From an uncultured Varibaculum sp. (GTDB lineage: Bacteria > Actinomycetota > Actinomycetes > Actinomycetales > Actinomycetaceae): 25,707 bases of DNA. The notes beneath the pieces are model-generated. The model did no database searches. It was not told the origin of the DNA and saw nothing but the letters and a program-made list of their open reading frames with translations. The position numbers and the translations under genes are program-made. How positions within the stretch are numbered: the stretch's first letter is position 1; every line of letters begins with the position of its first letter. The stretch covers positions 1 to 25,707 of the forward strand of contig NZ_CABTZZ010000025.1 in assembly GCF_902489465.1 (NCBI RefSeq). Direction: 5' to 3'. Below are positions 17,407-25,269 of the stretch, piece after piece.

Positions 17407-17554
17407 ATCCGGGGTGGCAAAAGATGCGGGAGACCGGTTGTAATCTCTAACCAAAACATCGGAAACATACCTGTTTGTCTCAGTGAGATATTGCCTCTAG
17501 ACGGGTGCAAGCACGGCTAATTTAGGTCCTCCGAGCGCTTTTGCCGCCCCGGAT
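17407..17554. ncRNA. Structured element A: 17-bp stem closing a 148-base region, related to element B
   Basis: ATCCGGGGTGGCAAAAG (17407-17423) pairs with CTTTTGCCGCCCCGGAT (17538-17554) over 17 positions, the one exception being a G-U wobble if read as plus-strand RNA. Inside it an ATGCG/GAGCG internal loop is followed by a GGAG/CTCC helix. The intervening bases show further small palindromes such as TCTCAGTGAGA. No ORF is present. Element B shares the inner motif with a different outer stem. Together the two account for most of the 365-bp gap between clc and acnA (17373-17737); nothing recognisable was seen in the remaining spacer sequence. Structured RNA, mobile mini-element and terminator are all possible readings. 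Confidence 0.6.
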
Positions 17555-17627
17555 ACTACGCGAGCGACCTAGATTCCTTGCGATTTACACGTTGTTCGCT
17601 TTGGCCAAATCCGCTATGGCAGCAAAA

Positions 17628-17718
17628 CTCTGGGCACGGTAAAAGATGCGAGAGGGGGCTTGATTCGAGCGAAGCAAGAATCACCGGGGTCCCCCGAGCG
17701 CTTTTACCGTGCCCAGAG
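17628..17718. ncRNA. Structured element B: perfect 18-bp stem, second copy of the same motif
   Basis: CTCTGGGCACGGTAAAAG (17628-17645) and CTTTTACCGTGCCCAGAG (17701-17718) are exact inverted copies. As in element A, the left arm is followed by ATGCG and the right arm preceded by GAGCG, then a GGGGG/CCCCC helix. Inside lies TTGATTC...GAATCA, an additional small hairpin. On the minus strand the stem is followed by GTTTTGC and begins 20 bases after the acnA stop, so it may serve as the acnA terminator. Confidence 0.62.
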
Positions 17719-17737
17719 CACAAGCGTTATTGCATTC

Positions 17738-20440
17738 CTAGGCAACTAGGTTGCGCAGTACGTACTGCAGGATGCCACCGTTGCGGTAGTACTGGGCTTC
17801 ACCGGGAGTGTCGATTCGCACGGTGGCGTCAAACTCTATGACGGAGCCGTCACTCTTGGTTGCAGTCACCTTCATAAGCTGCGGAGTTACCCCTTCGTTA
17901 AGCTGGGTAATCCCGCTAATATCGAAGGTTTCAGTCCCGTCCAGGCCGAGGGAATCGGCACTTTCGCCTTCAGGGAATTGCAGTGGCAGGATTCCCATCC
18001 CGATCAGGTTGGAGCGGTGAATCCGTTCGAAAGACCGGGCGATCACTGCTTTAACCCCCAGCAGCAAGGTGCCTTTAGCTGCCCAGTCGCGCGAGGATCC
18101 AGTACCGTATTCTTTGCCGCCGAGCACTACCAGGGGCACGCCGGCCTGGGCGTAGGACACCGAAGCATCGTAGACGGGTACTACTGGAGCATCGGCTTTG
18201 GTGAAGTCCTTGGTGAAACCGCCCTCCACATTGTCGAGGAGCTGGTTACGGATACGGATATTCGCGAAAGTGCCACGCATCATCACTTCGTGGTTACCGC
18301 GTCGCGAACCATAGGAGTTGAAGTTGCGCCGTTCCACTCCGTGGGAGCTTAGGTATTGACCAGCCGGAGTCTTGGACGCAAACGCACCTGCGGGAGAAAT
18401 ATGGTCGGTAGTTACCGAATCTCCTAGTTTCAGCAGCACCCTAGCTGCGGAAATATCTTGTACCGGTTCCGGGGTTTCTGGCATTCCTTCAAAGAAAGGT
18501 GCCCGGCGTACATAGGTGGAGTCATTATCCCAAGCAAAAGTGGGTGAATCGGGTACCTCCAGCGATTGCCAGCGATGATCACCCTCGAATACGCTGCGGT
18601 AATCCTGCAGATACATATCACGATCGATAGCTTGACCGATCGCTTTTTCCACCTCTTCGGCAGCCGGCCAAATATCACGCAGGTAGACGGGATTGCCGCG
18701 GTTGTCCGCTCCCAGCGCCTCGGTTTCGAAATCAAAATCCATCGTTCCCGCCAGGGCGTAGGAAATCACCAGGGGCGGAGATGCTAAGTAGTTCATTTTC
18801 ACATCGGGATTAATCCGGCCTTCAAAGTTACGGTTACCAGAAAGCACCGACACCACCGTCAGGTCTGCACCCTCTACCGTGTTGTGGACTTCCTCGGGCA
18901 GCGGGCCGGAGTTGCCGATACAGGTAGTGCAACCGTAACCGACAATATCGAAGCCCAGCTGCGACAGATAGGGCATCAGACCAGCCTTTTCGTAGTAGTC
19001 GCGTACTACTTGGGAACCGGGAGCTAGCGAAGTTTTCACCCACGGCTTAGGCGTTAGTCCCCTTTCAGCGGCGTTCTTGGCGAGTAAACCCGCCGCCATC
19101 ATCACCGAGGGATTCGAAGTGTTAGTACAGGAAGTAATGGAGGCAATCACCACGTTACCGTGATCCATGGCTACTTCTTCCCCACTGCCCAGTTTGACCT
19201 GAGTGGGGCGGGTAGGACGCATCAATACTGGATCAATGGTCTTATCGCCGGCAACATAGTCGGGCAAAATCTTCTTGAAAGAATCTTTGGCCATTGCCAG
19301 TTCGATGCGGTCTTGGGGACGCTTCGGACCGGCGATAGAGGGTACTACGGTGGATAGATCCAGTTCCAGATATTCGCTATAACGCGCTTCGTGAGCGGGG
19401 TCATGCCACAGTCCTTGCCGCTTAGCGTATTCGCGCACGAGGGCGCAGGATTCTTCACTGCGGCCGGTCAGGTGCAAGTAGTCGATAGTGACCTCATCAA
19501 TGGGGAAGATAGCGGCAGTCGAACCGAACTCAGGCGACATATTGCCGATAGTGGCGCGGTTAGCTAGAGGAACCGCCCCCACGCCCTCGCCATAGAACTC
19601 AACGAACTTCCCAACTACTCCGTGGTCACGCAACATTTGGGTAATGGTGAGCACTACGTCAGTGGCGGTAGCGCCGGGAGCGATTTCGCCGGTCAGTTTG
19701 AAGCCCACTACCCGCGGAATCAGCATTGATACTGGCTGTCCCAGCATCGCCGCCTCAGCCTCGATTCCGCCAACGCCCCAGCCGAGGACGCCCAGACCAT
19801 TAACCATAGTGGTGTGGGAGTCGGTACCTACCAAAGTATCGGGGTAAGCCAGCGCGCCGTCCTCGTCCTTATCAGCGAATACTACCCGCGCCAGATATTC
19901 AATATTTACCTGGTGCACAATCCCGGTTCCCGGAGGTACTACCCGGAAGTTTTGGAACGCGCCCTGCCCCCAGCGCAGGAACTGGTAGCGTTCCTGGTTG
20001 CGCTGGTACTCGATGTCCATGTTTTTTTCCACGGCATCTTGGGAGCCGAATACATCGATTTGCACCGAGTGGTCAATAACCATTTCTGCCGGGACCTGCG
20101 GGTTAATCAGATCCGGGTCTTTACCCAGGTTAACTACCGCATCTCGCATAGTTGCCAGGTCCACGATGCAGGGAACACCGGTGAAGTCTTGCATTAATAC
20201 TCGCGCCGGGCTGTATTGGATTTCCTGACTGGGCTGGGCATCGGGATCCCAGTTCGCGATCTGTGTGATCTGCTCTTTGGTGATATTTTCCCCGTCCTCG
20301 TTTCGCAGCAGGTTCTCTGCCAGGATTTTGAGGGAGTAGGGTAATTTTTCGGTGCCGGGCACCGCTTTTAAGTCATAGATTTTATAGCTATTATCGCCGA
20401 CTTTTAACTGGGTCGCGGCGTCAAAGCTGTTCAAACTCAT
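17738..20440 (-). CDS. acnA: Aconitate hydratase A
   Basis: The 900-residue enzyme interconverts citrate and isocitrate through a [4Fe-4S] cluster in the TCA cycle. The cluster ligands are seen as SITSCTNTSNP and GYGCTTCIGNSGP, giving the three Cys. DSHTTMVNGLGVLGWGVGG and the swivel-domain motifs GGKEYGTGSSRDWAAKG and RSFERIHRSNLIGMG are intact. The reading frame stays open for 42 codons upstream, but the start chosen is ATG at 20440. There GGGAGG sits five bases upstream and MSLNSFDAATQL matches known N-termini. The gene stands alone, with a palindromic site 32 bases upstream of the start. The SufR-like gene at the window's left edge would also concern Fe-S supply, though it is distant. Confidence 0.96.
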   Translation of the reverse strand: MSLNSFDAATQLKVGDNSYKIYDLKAVPGTEKLPYSLKILAENLLRNEDGENITKEQITQIANWDPDAQPSQEIQYSPARVLMQDFTGVPCIVDLATMRDAVVNLGKDPDLINPQVPAEMVIDHSVQIDVFGSQDAVEKNMDIEYQRNQERYQFLRWGQGAFQNFRVVPPGTGIVHQVNIEYLARVVFADKDEDGALAYPDTLVGTDSHTTMVNGLGVLGWGVGGIEAEAAMLGQPVSMLIPRVVGFKLTGEIAPGATATDVVLTITQMLRDHGVVGKFVEFYGEGVGAVPLANRATIGNMSPEFGSTAAIFPIDEVTIDYLHLTGRSEESCALVREYAKRQGLWHDPAHEARYSEYLELDLSTVVPSIAGPKRPQDRIELAMAKDSFKKILPDYVAGDKTIDPVLMRPTRPTQVKLGSGEEVAMDHGNVVIASITSCTNTSNPSVMMAAGLLAKNAAERGLTPKPWVKTSLAPGSQVVRDYYEKAGLMPYLSQLGFDIVGYGCTTCIGNSGPLPEEVHNTVEGADLTVVSVLSGNRNFEGRINPDVKMNYLASPPLVISYALAGTMDFDFETEALGADNRGNPVYLRDIWPAAEEVEKAIGQAIDRDMYLQDYRSVFEGDHRWQSLEVPDSPTFAWDNDSTYVRRAPFFEGMPETPEPVQDISAARVLLKLGDSVTTDHISPAGAFASKTPAGQYLSSHGVERRNFNSYGSRRGNHEVMMRGTFANIRIRNQLLDNVEGGFTKDFTKADAPVVPVYDASVSYAQAGVPLVVLGGKEYGTGSSRDWAAKGTLLLGVKAVIARSFERIHRSNLIGMGILPLQFPEGESADSLGLDGTETFDISGITQLNEGVTPQLMKVTATKSDGSVIEFDATVRIDTPGEAQYYRNGGILQYVLRNLVA

Positions 20441-20472
20441 TGCAACCTCCCGCAGGGAATCAAAATATTTTC

Positions 20473-20486
20473 TCTTGATATCAAGA
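20473..20486. promoter_or_regulatory. Perfect 14-bp palindrome upstream of acnA, candidate operator
   Basis: TCTTGATATCAAGA is fully self-complementary and ends 32 bases upstream of the acnA ATG, between the open upstream region and the ribosome site. Its position fits a repressor or activator site over the acnA promoter. The regulator is not identified; no candidate gene adjoins it. Confidence 0.5.
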
Positions 20487-20594
20487 TACTTTGCGAAGCG
20501 CTCGAATGCCAGTGTTACGAGTTTTTTGCCTCTTAGAGCGGACAGAAACCGGCATACCAGAGACAAAAAACCTTTCCACCTGAGAGGACGAGTA

Positions 20595-20635
20595 CGCGGG
20601 CTGAAGACAGAGCGTCACTCTGCTTTCAGCCCGCG
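20595..20635 (-). terminator. Strong hairpin downstream of the zinc operon
   Basis: CGCGGGCTGAA (20595-20605) pairs with TTCAGCCCGCG (20625-20635), with an inner CAGAG/CTCTG helix extending the stem. It lies 97 bases beyond the stop of the last zinc-operon gene, and no gene lies between them. The following bases on the minus strand are pyrimidine-rich but not a true U run, as is common in actinobacteria. It separates the zinc operon from the acnA promoter. Confidence 0.65.
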
Positions 20636-20731
20636 GGCACGATTACACCCCTAAACATCAGGGATTTATAAAAGAATTTCCTTACCTAATTTCCTTTTAC
20701 GTTACTTTTCAGAAAGCATTCTTAGAAACTT

Positions 20732-22150
20732 TTAGGACGCAACCTCGGCAGCGCTCCCCCACCCGTTTTCTCCCTTGGGGCGAGCCTCAGGGTGCATAAT
20801 CAAATACTTCAAGGTAGCAACTACCTGCCGGGCGCTGTACCCATGAAACATATTGTCTTTACCACCTTTGGCGAACTGAATAATCGTATCCAAAGTCAGG
20901 TAGTGGTAGTGATCGTAATGCGGAATCACAAACCGCTGGTTTTCCCGGTCATACCGGGTGGCATGGGTGACGTTTCCGTAAGTAATGTACTTTAGCGGCA
21001 CAATCAGTTTCGCTTCGACCTCGTCATAAGTGAAACGTTCATCTTCCTCAATCGGCGAAGTATCTTTCGGTTTTTCTTCCTGATATTCCGTAATTTTAAT
21101 ATCGGGATATAGCGCGGAGGGATCTGTATAACTAATCCCCTCGTGCCCATCGGCGAAGTGCAGATGCCAATGGTCACCGTGGCGTTCAATTCTTACTACC
21201 CGTTCCGGATCATTGGGGTCTGGTTTTCCACTTCCCGGTTTAGGCTTTGGCTTTGTTTCTACGTCCGGCTTTGAGGTTTGCCCTTTATCGGGCTTGCTTG
21301 CACTCCCGCTACCGGAATGTGAGCCGGCGTATTGCCCAATCTTGATTCGCGGGAACACCTTTGCGGGATTATCGTAAGTAATATATTCCTGCCCGTGCTT
21401 GGTGTAGGCATGATAGTGATCTCCGTGTTGTAAAATCTTCACGATTGGCAGTTTCGCCAGCTGCTGCAAGGAAACGACCGACACAAAAGGTAGTTTGCCT
21501 CCCGGAGCCGGCCTACTATGGCTACCGCCGGTTCCTTTGTGTCTTTTGGGGCTAAGTGCTGGGTTGAATGGGGAGGACGGACCAGCCGGACGCGGTGACC
21601 ACCCGCTGGGTACGGTTACTTTCCCGTTCCCGTGACTGCCGTTATAAGTTCCGAGCGCAACCCCAGGATATAGAGAGCGCGGATCACTATAGGTAATAAA
21701 CTCTCGACCATCAGCAGTGTAAACATGATAGTGATCACCGTGTTTCAATATCTTTACTACCGCGTTTGACACGAGGGCGGACAGTTGAGAAGTAGAAACT
21801 ACTTTCGCTGCTCCTTTTAACTGAGCAGTAGTCTTTGCTTTTGAAGGGTCAGTGTAGGTAATAATTTCCCGACCGTCGTTAGTGTAGACATGCCAGTGAT
21901 CTCCATGTTTCCTGACTCTTACGATCTCATTGTTAGCAACTTCCGCGTCTACTAACACTTCAGTGGTTTCATCTTGTTTATATTTGGGCTCTTTTGGTTG
22001 CACTCTCGCGCCTCCCACAGTGGAGATAGCACTCCCTCGGGATTGAAATTCATTGCTGCCCCCAAAAGCCACCCCCAACGCGAATGCGCTTGAGGTAAGC
22101 ACCAGGGTTAATGCCACTGCAACCCCAATTATCACTTTATTAATTTTCAT
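20732..22150 (-). CDS. Secreted histidine-triad (Pht-like) zinc-binding protein
   Basis: The 472 residues begin with a signal peptide or anchor (Lys3, Lys5, then a hydrophobic core at 6-29). Five HxxHxH triads follow, at His82-87, 137-142, 242-247, 324-329 and 411-416. The first four sit in repeated units of the form KxHGDHYHVYTxDGREYITYxDP (consensus; quoted in part: HGDHYHVYT), spaced by Pro/Gly/Lys linkers; the fifth is the variant HYDHYH. Pneumococcal Pht proteins with this motif bind Zn2+ and supply the lipoprotein AdcAII. The gene ends the znuA-znuC-znuB operon, 8 bases after znuB, with AAGGAGAAAA upstream of ATG 22150. There is no LPXTG motif or lipobox, so attachment is by an uncleaved anchor or absent. 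Confidence 0.87.
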   Translation of the reverse strand: MKINKVIIGVAVALTLVLTSSAFALGVAFGGSNEFQSRGSAISTVGGARVQPKEPKYKQDETTEVLVDAEVANNEIVRVRKHGDHWHVYTNDGREIITYTDPSKAKTTAQLKGAAKVVSTSQLSALVSNAVVKILKHGDHYHVYTADGREFITYSDPRSLYPGVALGTYNGSHGNGKVTVPSGWSPRPAGPSSPFNPALSPKRHKGTGGSHSRPAPGGKLPFVSVVSLQQLAKLPIVKILQHGDHYHAYTKHGQEYITYDNPAKVFPRIKIGQYAGSHSGSGSASKPDKGQTSKPDVETKPKPKPGSGKPDPNDPERVVRIERHGDHWHLHFADGHEGISYTDPSALYPDIKITEYQEEKPKDTSPIEEDERFTYDEVEAKLIVPLKYITYGNVTHATRYDRENQRFVIPHYDHYHYLTLDTIIQFAKGGKDNMFHGYSARQVVATLKYLIMHPEARPKGENGWGSAAEVAS

Positions 22151-22158
22151 TTTTCTCC

Positions 22159-22950
22159 TTACTTTTTGCGAAAGACCAAGGCTGTAAGCAGCCCGAATAC
22201 GGATATGAGGACGATTACCGCGCCGGGGCGCAGGTTTTGGTAGTACGAGATGATTAGCCCCGCGTACACGAACACGAGGGAGGCTCCTATCGAAACTAGG
22301 AGCGTACCGCGATAGGTTTTAGCCAATTGCATAGCGCAAATTGAGGGGATAACCAGGATAGAGGACACTATCAGCGACCCAATGGTTTTAGCAGCTACCG
22401 AGACTGACAGCGCCACCAGCAGCGAGAACACAAAGTTTAGCTTTCGGGAGTTAATCCCGAGCAATCTGGCCGCTTCAGTATCAAATAGGGTGAGATAAAG
22501 GTGGCGGTACAGGAGTTTGTAAATGATCAAAACTACCAACCCCACCCCCAACACCAGATATAACTCGAGGTCACCAAGGGTAACTATCGAGCCAAATAGA
22601 TAGCTGGTGATGGCGCTAGAGCCACCGGAGAAACTGGTGAAAATCCCCGCCAGCCCGATTGAGGCGGCCAAAATAATGACGGTAGATATTTCTTGATAGG
22701 CACGCAAACGAGCCCTCAGCGCCTCCACCCCTAAAGCGGCAATTACGCAGGCAACCACCGAACCTACTAGCGGATTAAACCCGAACGCTAACCCGGCGGC
22801 TACACCCGCTAGGGAGGAATGCGAGAGTGTATCCCCCATCATTGACAGCCGCTTCAACACAATCGGCAATCCGATTAGAGGTAAAAGTACTGCCAGGATG
22901 GTTCCTACCAGAAAAGCGCGCTGCATGAAGTCATAGGCGAGCAGATTCAC
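22159..22950 (-). CDS. znuB: Zinc/manganese-type ABC transporter permease
   Basis: The product (263 residues from GTG 22950) is an ABC-3 family permease with about eight membrane helices. It includes the conserved MMGDTLSHSSLAGVAAG segment near the N-terminus and LLVALSVSVAAKTIGSLIVSS later. An alternative GTG at 22956 overlaps the ribosome site AAGGAG, so 22950, five bases after it, is preferred. The gene overlaps the 3' end of znuC by about 20 bases and is followed 8 bases on by the histidine-triad gene. Zinc rather than manganese is favoured by the Zur-like box and the triad protein. Confidence 0.9.
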   Translation of the reverse strand: MNLLAYDFMQRAFLVGTILAVLLPLIGLPIVLKRLSMMGDTLSHSSLAGVAAGLAFGFNPLVGSVVACVIAALGVEALRARLRAYQEISTVIILAASIGLAGIFTSFSGGSSAITSYLFGSIVTLGDLELYLVLGVGLVVLIIYKLLYRHLYLTLFDTEAARLLGINSRKLNFVFSLLVALSVSVAAKTIGSLIVSSILVIPSICAMQLAKTYRGTLLVSIGASLVFVYAGLIISYYQNLRPGAVIVLISVFGLLTALVFRKK

Positions 22951-23614
22951 CGGCACTCCTTTTATATTCTTCCAGCTGAAGTCGAGTTAAGATCCCTCTT
23001 TCAAGGCGGTAGGCTTCATCTAGAAACAAGGCGGCTTCCGCTAGATGATGGGTAATCATGAGGACGGAGTTGCCGGCTAGGCATTGCCGGCGCAATATCT
23101 GATACAGCTCTAGGGAGAACTGCTGGTCTACCCCACCGGTTGGCTCGTCAAGAAGAATTAGGCGCGCCTGTTTCAGTAGAGCTACGAGCAGACCTACCCG
23201 TTTCAATTGCCCGCCAGAGAGTTCACTTAATCGATGATTTTGCACCGCCGTTAGCCCCACGTTTTCCAGTAACGCTTCCGGGTCTGTTTTCTGTTTAAGC
23301 TGCGCTAAATACATCTTTAGCAGTTCTTTAACCGTGGTGGGAAAGTTTCGGTATCTGCTGACAGCTTCTTGGGACAGGTAGGCGAGGTCGCGATAGTGAT
23401 TATCTACACTGAGCGAATCTTCAAACAGCCGGATTTGTCCTGTTTCTGCTTTGAGTTTTCCGAGAATTAGGTTCATCAAGGTGGTTTTGCCGACACCGTT
23501 TCCCCCTACTATCGCCGCGAACTTACCGGCTGCCAGTGAGAAATCAACTCCTTGCAAGAGCGGATATTCTCCATAAGTAAAGTGGAGTTTTTCTATTTCC
23601 AGTACCTTACTCAT
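22931..23614 (-). CDS. znuC: Zinc ABC transporter ATP-binding protein
   Basis: The 227-residue ATPase has Walker A GGNGVGKTT (37-45), a Q-loop at LSQEAVSRYR, signature LSGGQLKRV, Walker B LILLDEPTGGVD and the switch His in MITHH. It powers the ZnuB permease. ATG at 23614 overlaps the znuA stop in an ATGA arrangement, indicating coupled translation. Its short length and partner genes place it in the metal-uptake group of ABC ATPases. Confidence 0.92.
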   Translation of the reverse strand: MSKVLEIEKLHFTYGEYPLLQGVDFSLAAGKFAAIVGGNGVGKTTLMNLILGKLKAETGQIRLFEDSLSVDNHYRDLAYLSQEAVSRYRNFPTTVKELLKMYLAQLKQKTDPEALLENVGLTAVQNHRLSELSGGQLKRVGLLVALLKQARLILLDEPTGGVDQQFSLELYQILRRQCLAGNSVLMITHHLAEAALFLDEAYRLERGILTRLQLEEYKRSAGESARL

Positions 23615-24552
23615 CGGAAGGATTCCATCAGGTTAGTGAGATTTTTCTGCATTAGCCCGAGGTATCCCAGGTTTTCTTCCTCTTTAGTTAGATGCTCCAT
23701 GGTGTAGAGGGTTCCGGTTTTTGCTCCGGTAGTGCGCGCTAGAGTTTCCGCTACTTTCGGAGTGGCTTTCCCTTCAAAGAAAATGGTGCTGATTCGATGT
23801 TTTTCAACGAATTCAGCGATTGTAGCTAGTTGGTTAGCCGAGGGTTCGTCCTCGGGAGAGATTCCGGTGACTGCTACCTGTTTTAGTCCATAGTCGTCCG
23901 CCAGATAGTTAAAGGCGGCATGAGAGGCAACAAAGTAGCGTTTTTCAGCAGGGATTTTAACTATTTCTTGTTGGAACTTTTTATCTAGTGCCTGGAACTT
24001 TTCTTGGGCTTTCTTTAGATTTTCCCGGTAGTAGCCGGCATTATCAGGGTCAATAGCACTTACTTTTTCGTAAATGGTTTGTAACTCGATTTGCGCATTT
24101 TTTACGCTCAGCCAAGTGTGAGGGTTGATTGCGGTGTTGTCAGTGCGCGCGGCATCTTTGTTTCTTAACAGCGTTAGCCCTTGCGATAAATCAAGGAATT
24201 TTTCGTCTTTCCCGATTGCTTCGCGCAAATCTGCAATAAAGCTTTCCATGCCGGCTCCGTTGTAAACAATCAAGTCGGCTTTAGATAGTTCTGCCCGCTG
24301 GGCAGTTTGCAGTTCAAAATCGTGAGGTTCCTGAGAGCCCGAAATCACGGACTTTACCTCCATCTTGTCACCCACGATTTGTTTACTCAGGTCGAATACC
24401 GGAAAAAACGTGGCATACAGGAGGAGTTTTTTCGACTCAGATTTGTTGCCCACATTCGCGCTATGAGAGTTGGTTGCACATCCGACCGTAGACAGCAGAA
24501 AAACGGCGGCAATGATGGAAGAGACCAGCACTTTTAGTCTATTTTTTTGCAC
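23611..24552 (-). CDS. znuA: Zinc-binding lipoprotein, ABC transporter substrate-binding protein
   Basis: The 313-residue protein starts with a lipoprotein signal ending in STVGC, with Cys25 as the lipidated residue. The cluster A-I metal ligands can be placed: His77 (QEPHDFE), His145 (NPHTWLS), His211 (ASHAAF) and probably Glu285 (LYTMEHL). This three-His/one-Glu set is that of zinc-specific AdcAII-like proteins rather than the Mn-type His-His-Glu-Asp. The His-rich loop of proteobacterial ZnuA is missing, as in AdcAII, which works with Pht proteins; that matches the triad gene in this operon. The start is GTG at 24552 with AGGA upstream. It is the first gene of the operon, behind the Zur-type promoter. 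Confidence 0.92.
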   Translation of the reverse strand: MQKNRLKVLVSSIIAAVFLLSTVGCATNSHSANVGNKSESKKLLLYATFFPVFDLSKQIVGDKMEVKSVISGSQEPHDFELQTAQRAELSKADLIVYNGAGMESFIADLREAIGKDEKFLDLSQGLTLLRNKDAARTDNTAINPHTWLSVKNAQIELQTIYEKVSAIDPDNAGYYRENLKKAQEKFQALDKKFQQEIVKIPAEKRYFVASHAAFNYLADDYGLKQVAVTGISPEDEPSANQLATIAEFVEKHRISTIFFEGKATPKVAETLARTTGAKTGTLYTMEHLTKEEENLGYLGLMQKNLTNLMESFR

Positions 24553-24607
24553 GATTATTCCTAACGGCTTTCTAGTTTGGTTGTGTTTGACTTTTACTTA
24601 CCCACAA

Positions 24608-24636
24608 ATCTTAACGGTAATGAGAATGGTTATCAA
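24608..24636 (-). promoter_or_regulatory. Promoter of the zinc operon (-35 TTGATA, 17-base spacer, -10 TAAGAT)
   Basis: On the minus strand TTGATA (24636-24631) and TAAGAT (24613-24608) are separated by exactly 17 bases, close to the sigma70-type consensus. The -10 box lies about 55 bases upstream of the znuA start codon. The Zur-like box overlaps the -35 element. Confidence 0.7.
24621..24635. promoter_or_regulatory. Zur-type operator overlapping the zinc promoter
   Basis: TGAGAATGGTTATCA is a near-palindrome of the form TGANAATNNTTNTCA, the pattern of actinobacterial Zur boxes (Streptomyces consensus close to TGAAAATCATTTTCA). It covers the -35 region and spacer, so zinc-loaded Zur would block RNA polymerase. 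The zur gene is not in the window. Confidence 0.72.
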
Positions 24637-24697
24637 TTTAGGAGAGTTGCGGATAATTACAAACCGTAGGGCGAGGCTGCCTACTCCTCCGCTACAG

Positions 24698-24766
24698 CCA
24701 ATCGTCGGAACAGACTACCGCCAATCATCGGAACGAATTGCCGCCAATCGTCGGAAAGCAATGGTA
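24698..24766. repeat. 23-bp tandem repeat, three copies
   Basis: Units start at 24698, 24721 and 24744. Each begins CCAATCGTCGGAA or CCAATCATCGGAA, followed by a more variable ten bases; the third unit's tail diverges into the ATPase fragment. The exact 23-base period, not a multiple of three, argues against a protein repeat. Confidence 0.75.
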
Positions 24767-25021
24767 GAATCAACAAATGGACAGGAATGCGACGCAGTTA
24801 TTCACTTAAGGAACGGTAAATACGGTCTCATTGAAATTAAACTTGGTGGCGACAAGCTAATTGAATACGGTACAGAGACTTTAAAGTCAATGGAAGCAAA
24901 AATTGATACCGAGAAAATGAATAGTCCATCTTTTCTTATGGTTTTGACAGGAACCGGCGACTGGGCATACCGACGCAAAGATGGCGTTTACGTAGTTCCC
25001 ATTGGTTGCTTAAAAAACTGA
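24761..25021 (+). pseudogene. C-terminal remnant of a DUF4143-type AAA ATPase
   Basis: The last 86 codons read CDAVIHLRNGKYGLIEIKLGG, then TEKMNSPSFLMVLTGTG and end in DGVYVVPIGCLKN (quoted in part). This is the conserved C-terminal nuclease-like domain of the AAA ATPase/DUF4143 family, whose full proteins are about 400-450 residues. The upstream ATPase core is missing: the frame continues left into the tandem repeat and the znuA promoter region without similarity. The A/T-richer composition differs from the clusters to the left. It is best read as a decayed accessory gene. Confidence 0.75.
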
Positions 25022-25233
25022 GACCAATATAAGAATCCTGTTTTCAGCTTTTTCATTTCTGAGTATCTTCAATCTGCTTTAAATCTTTCTCGATAGAGTA
25101 AAGTGTAACCGCCATCATCAAAGCAGGATTTAATTACGGCATAGCATTTTTTGCCGTTGCGAGAGGTTCTGCTTTGGTGAGCTGAACTAGCCTTGCCCCC
25201 CCGAGGCAGTATGCATTGCACCCTCTTGGGTGT

Positions 25234-25269
25234 ACCTTTTAACGATAGGAAAAGCTATCGTTAAAAGGT
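25234..25269. terminator. Perfect 15-bp hairpin between convergent genes
   Basis: ACCTTTTAACGATAG (25234-25248) and CTATCGTTAAAAGGT (25255-25269) are exact inverted copies with a six-base loop GAAAAG. The hairpin abuts the toxin stop codon (minus strand) and faces the ATPase remnant from the other side, so it may act in both directions. The plus strand continues TTTAATT, a weak U-rich tail. Positions 25022-25233 hold no gene I can support. Confidence 0.68.

Noticed and set aside
17407..17718. tRNA or IS200/IS605-type end hairpins for elements A and B
   Set aside because: No acceptor/anticodon arrangement, no transposase and no target-site pattern was seen; the two outer stems differ in sequence, unlike IS ends.
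20441..20566. 42-codon in-frame extension upstream of acnA
   Set aside because: The ATG at 20440 has a strong ribosome site and the family N-terminus, and the extension covers the palindrome and promoter region.
20515..20575. GTTTTTTG and CAAAAAAC inverted runs upstream of acnA
   Set aside because: The pairing is A/T only apart from CTCT/AGAG, with mismatches and a long loop; it is too weak to call a regulatory structure.
24698..24766. Possible CRISPR array
   Set aside because: The units are directly abutting with no spacers, only three copies exist and no cas gene is present.
25069..25221. A 50-codon minus-strand frame ending YTLLYRERFKAD
   Set aside because: The C-terminal half looks protein-like, but the GTG start lacks a spaced ribosome site and no family is recognised. 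It may be a gene remnant.
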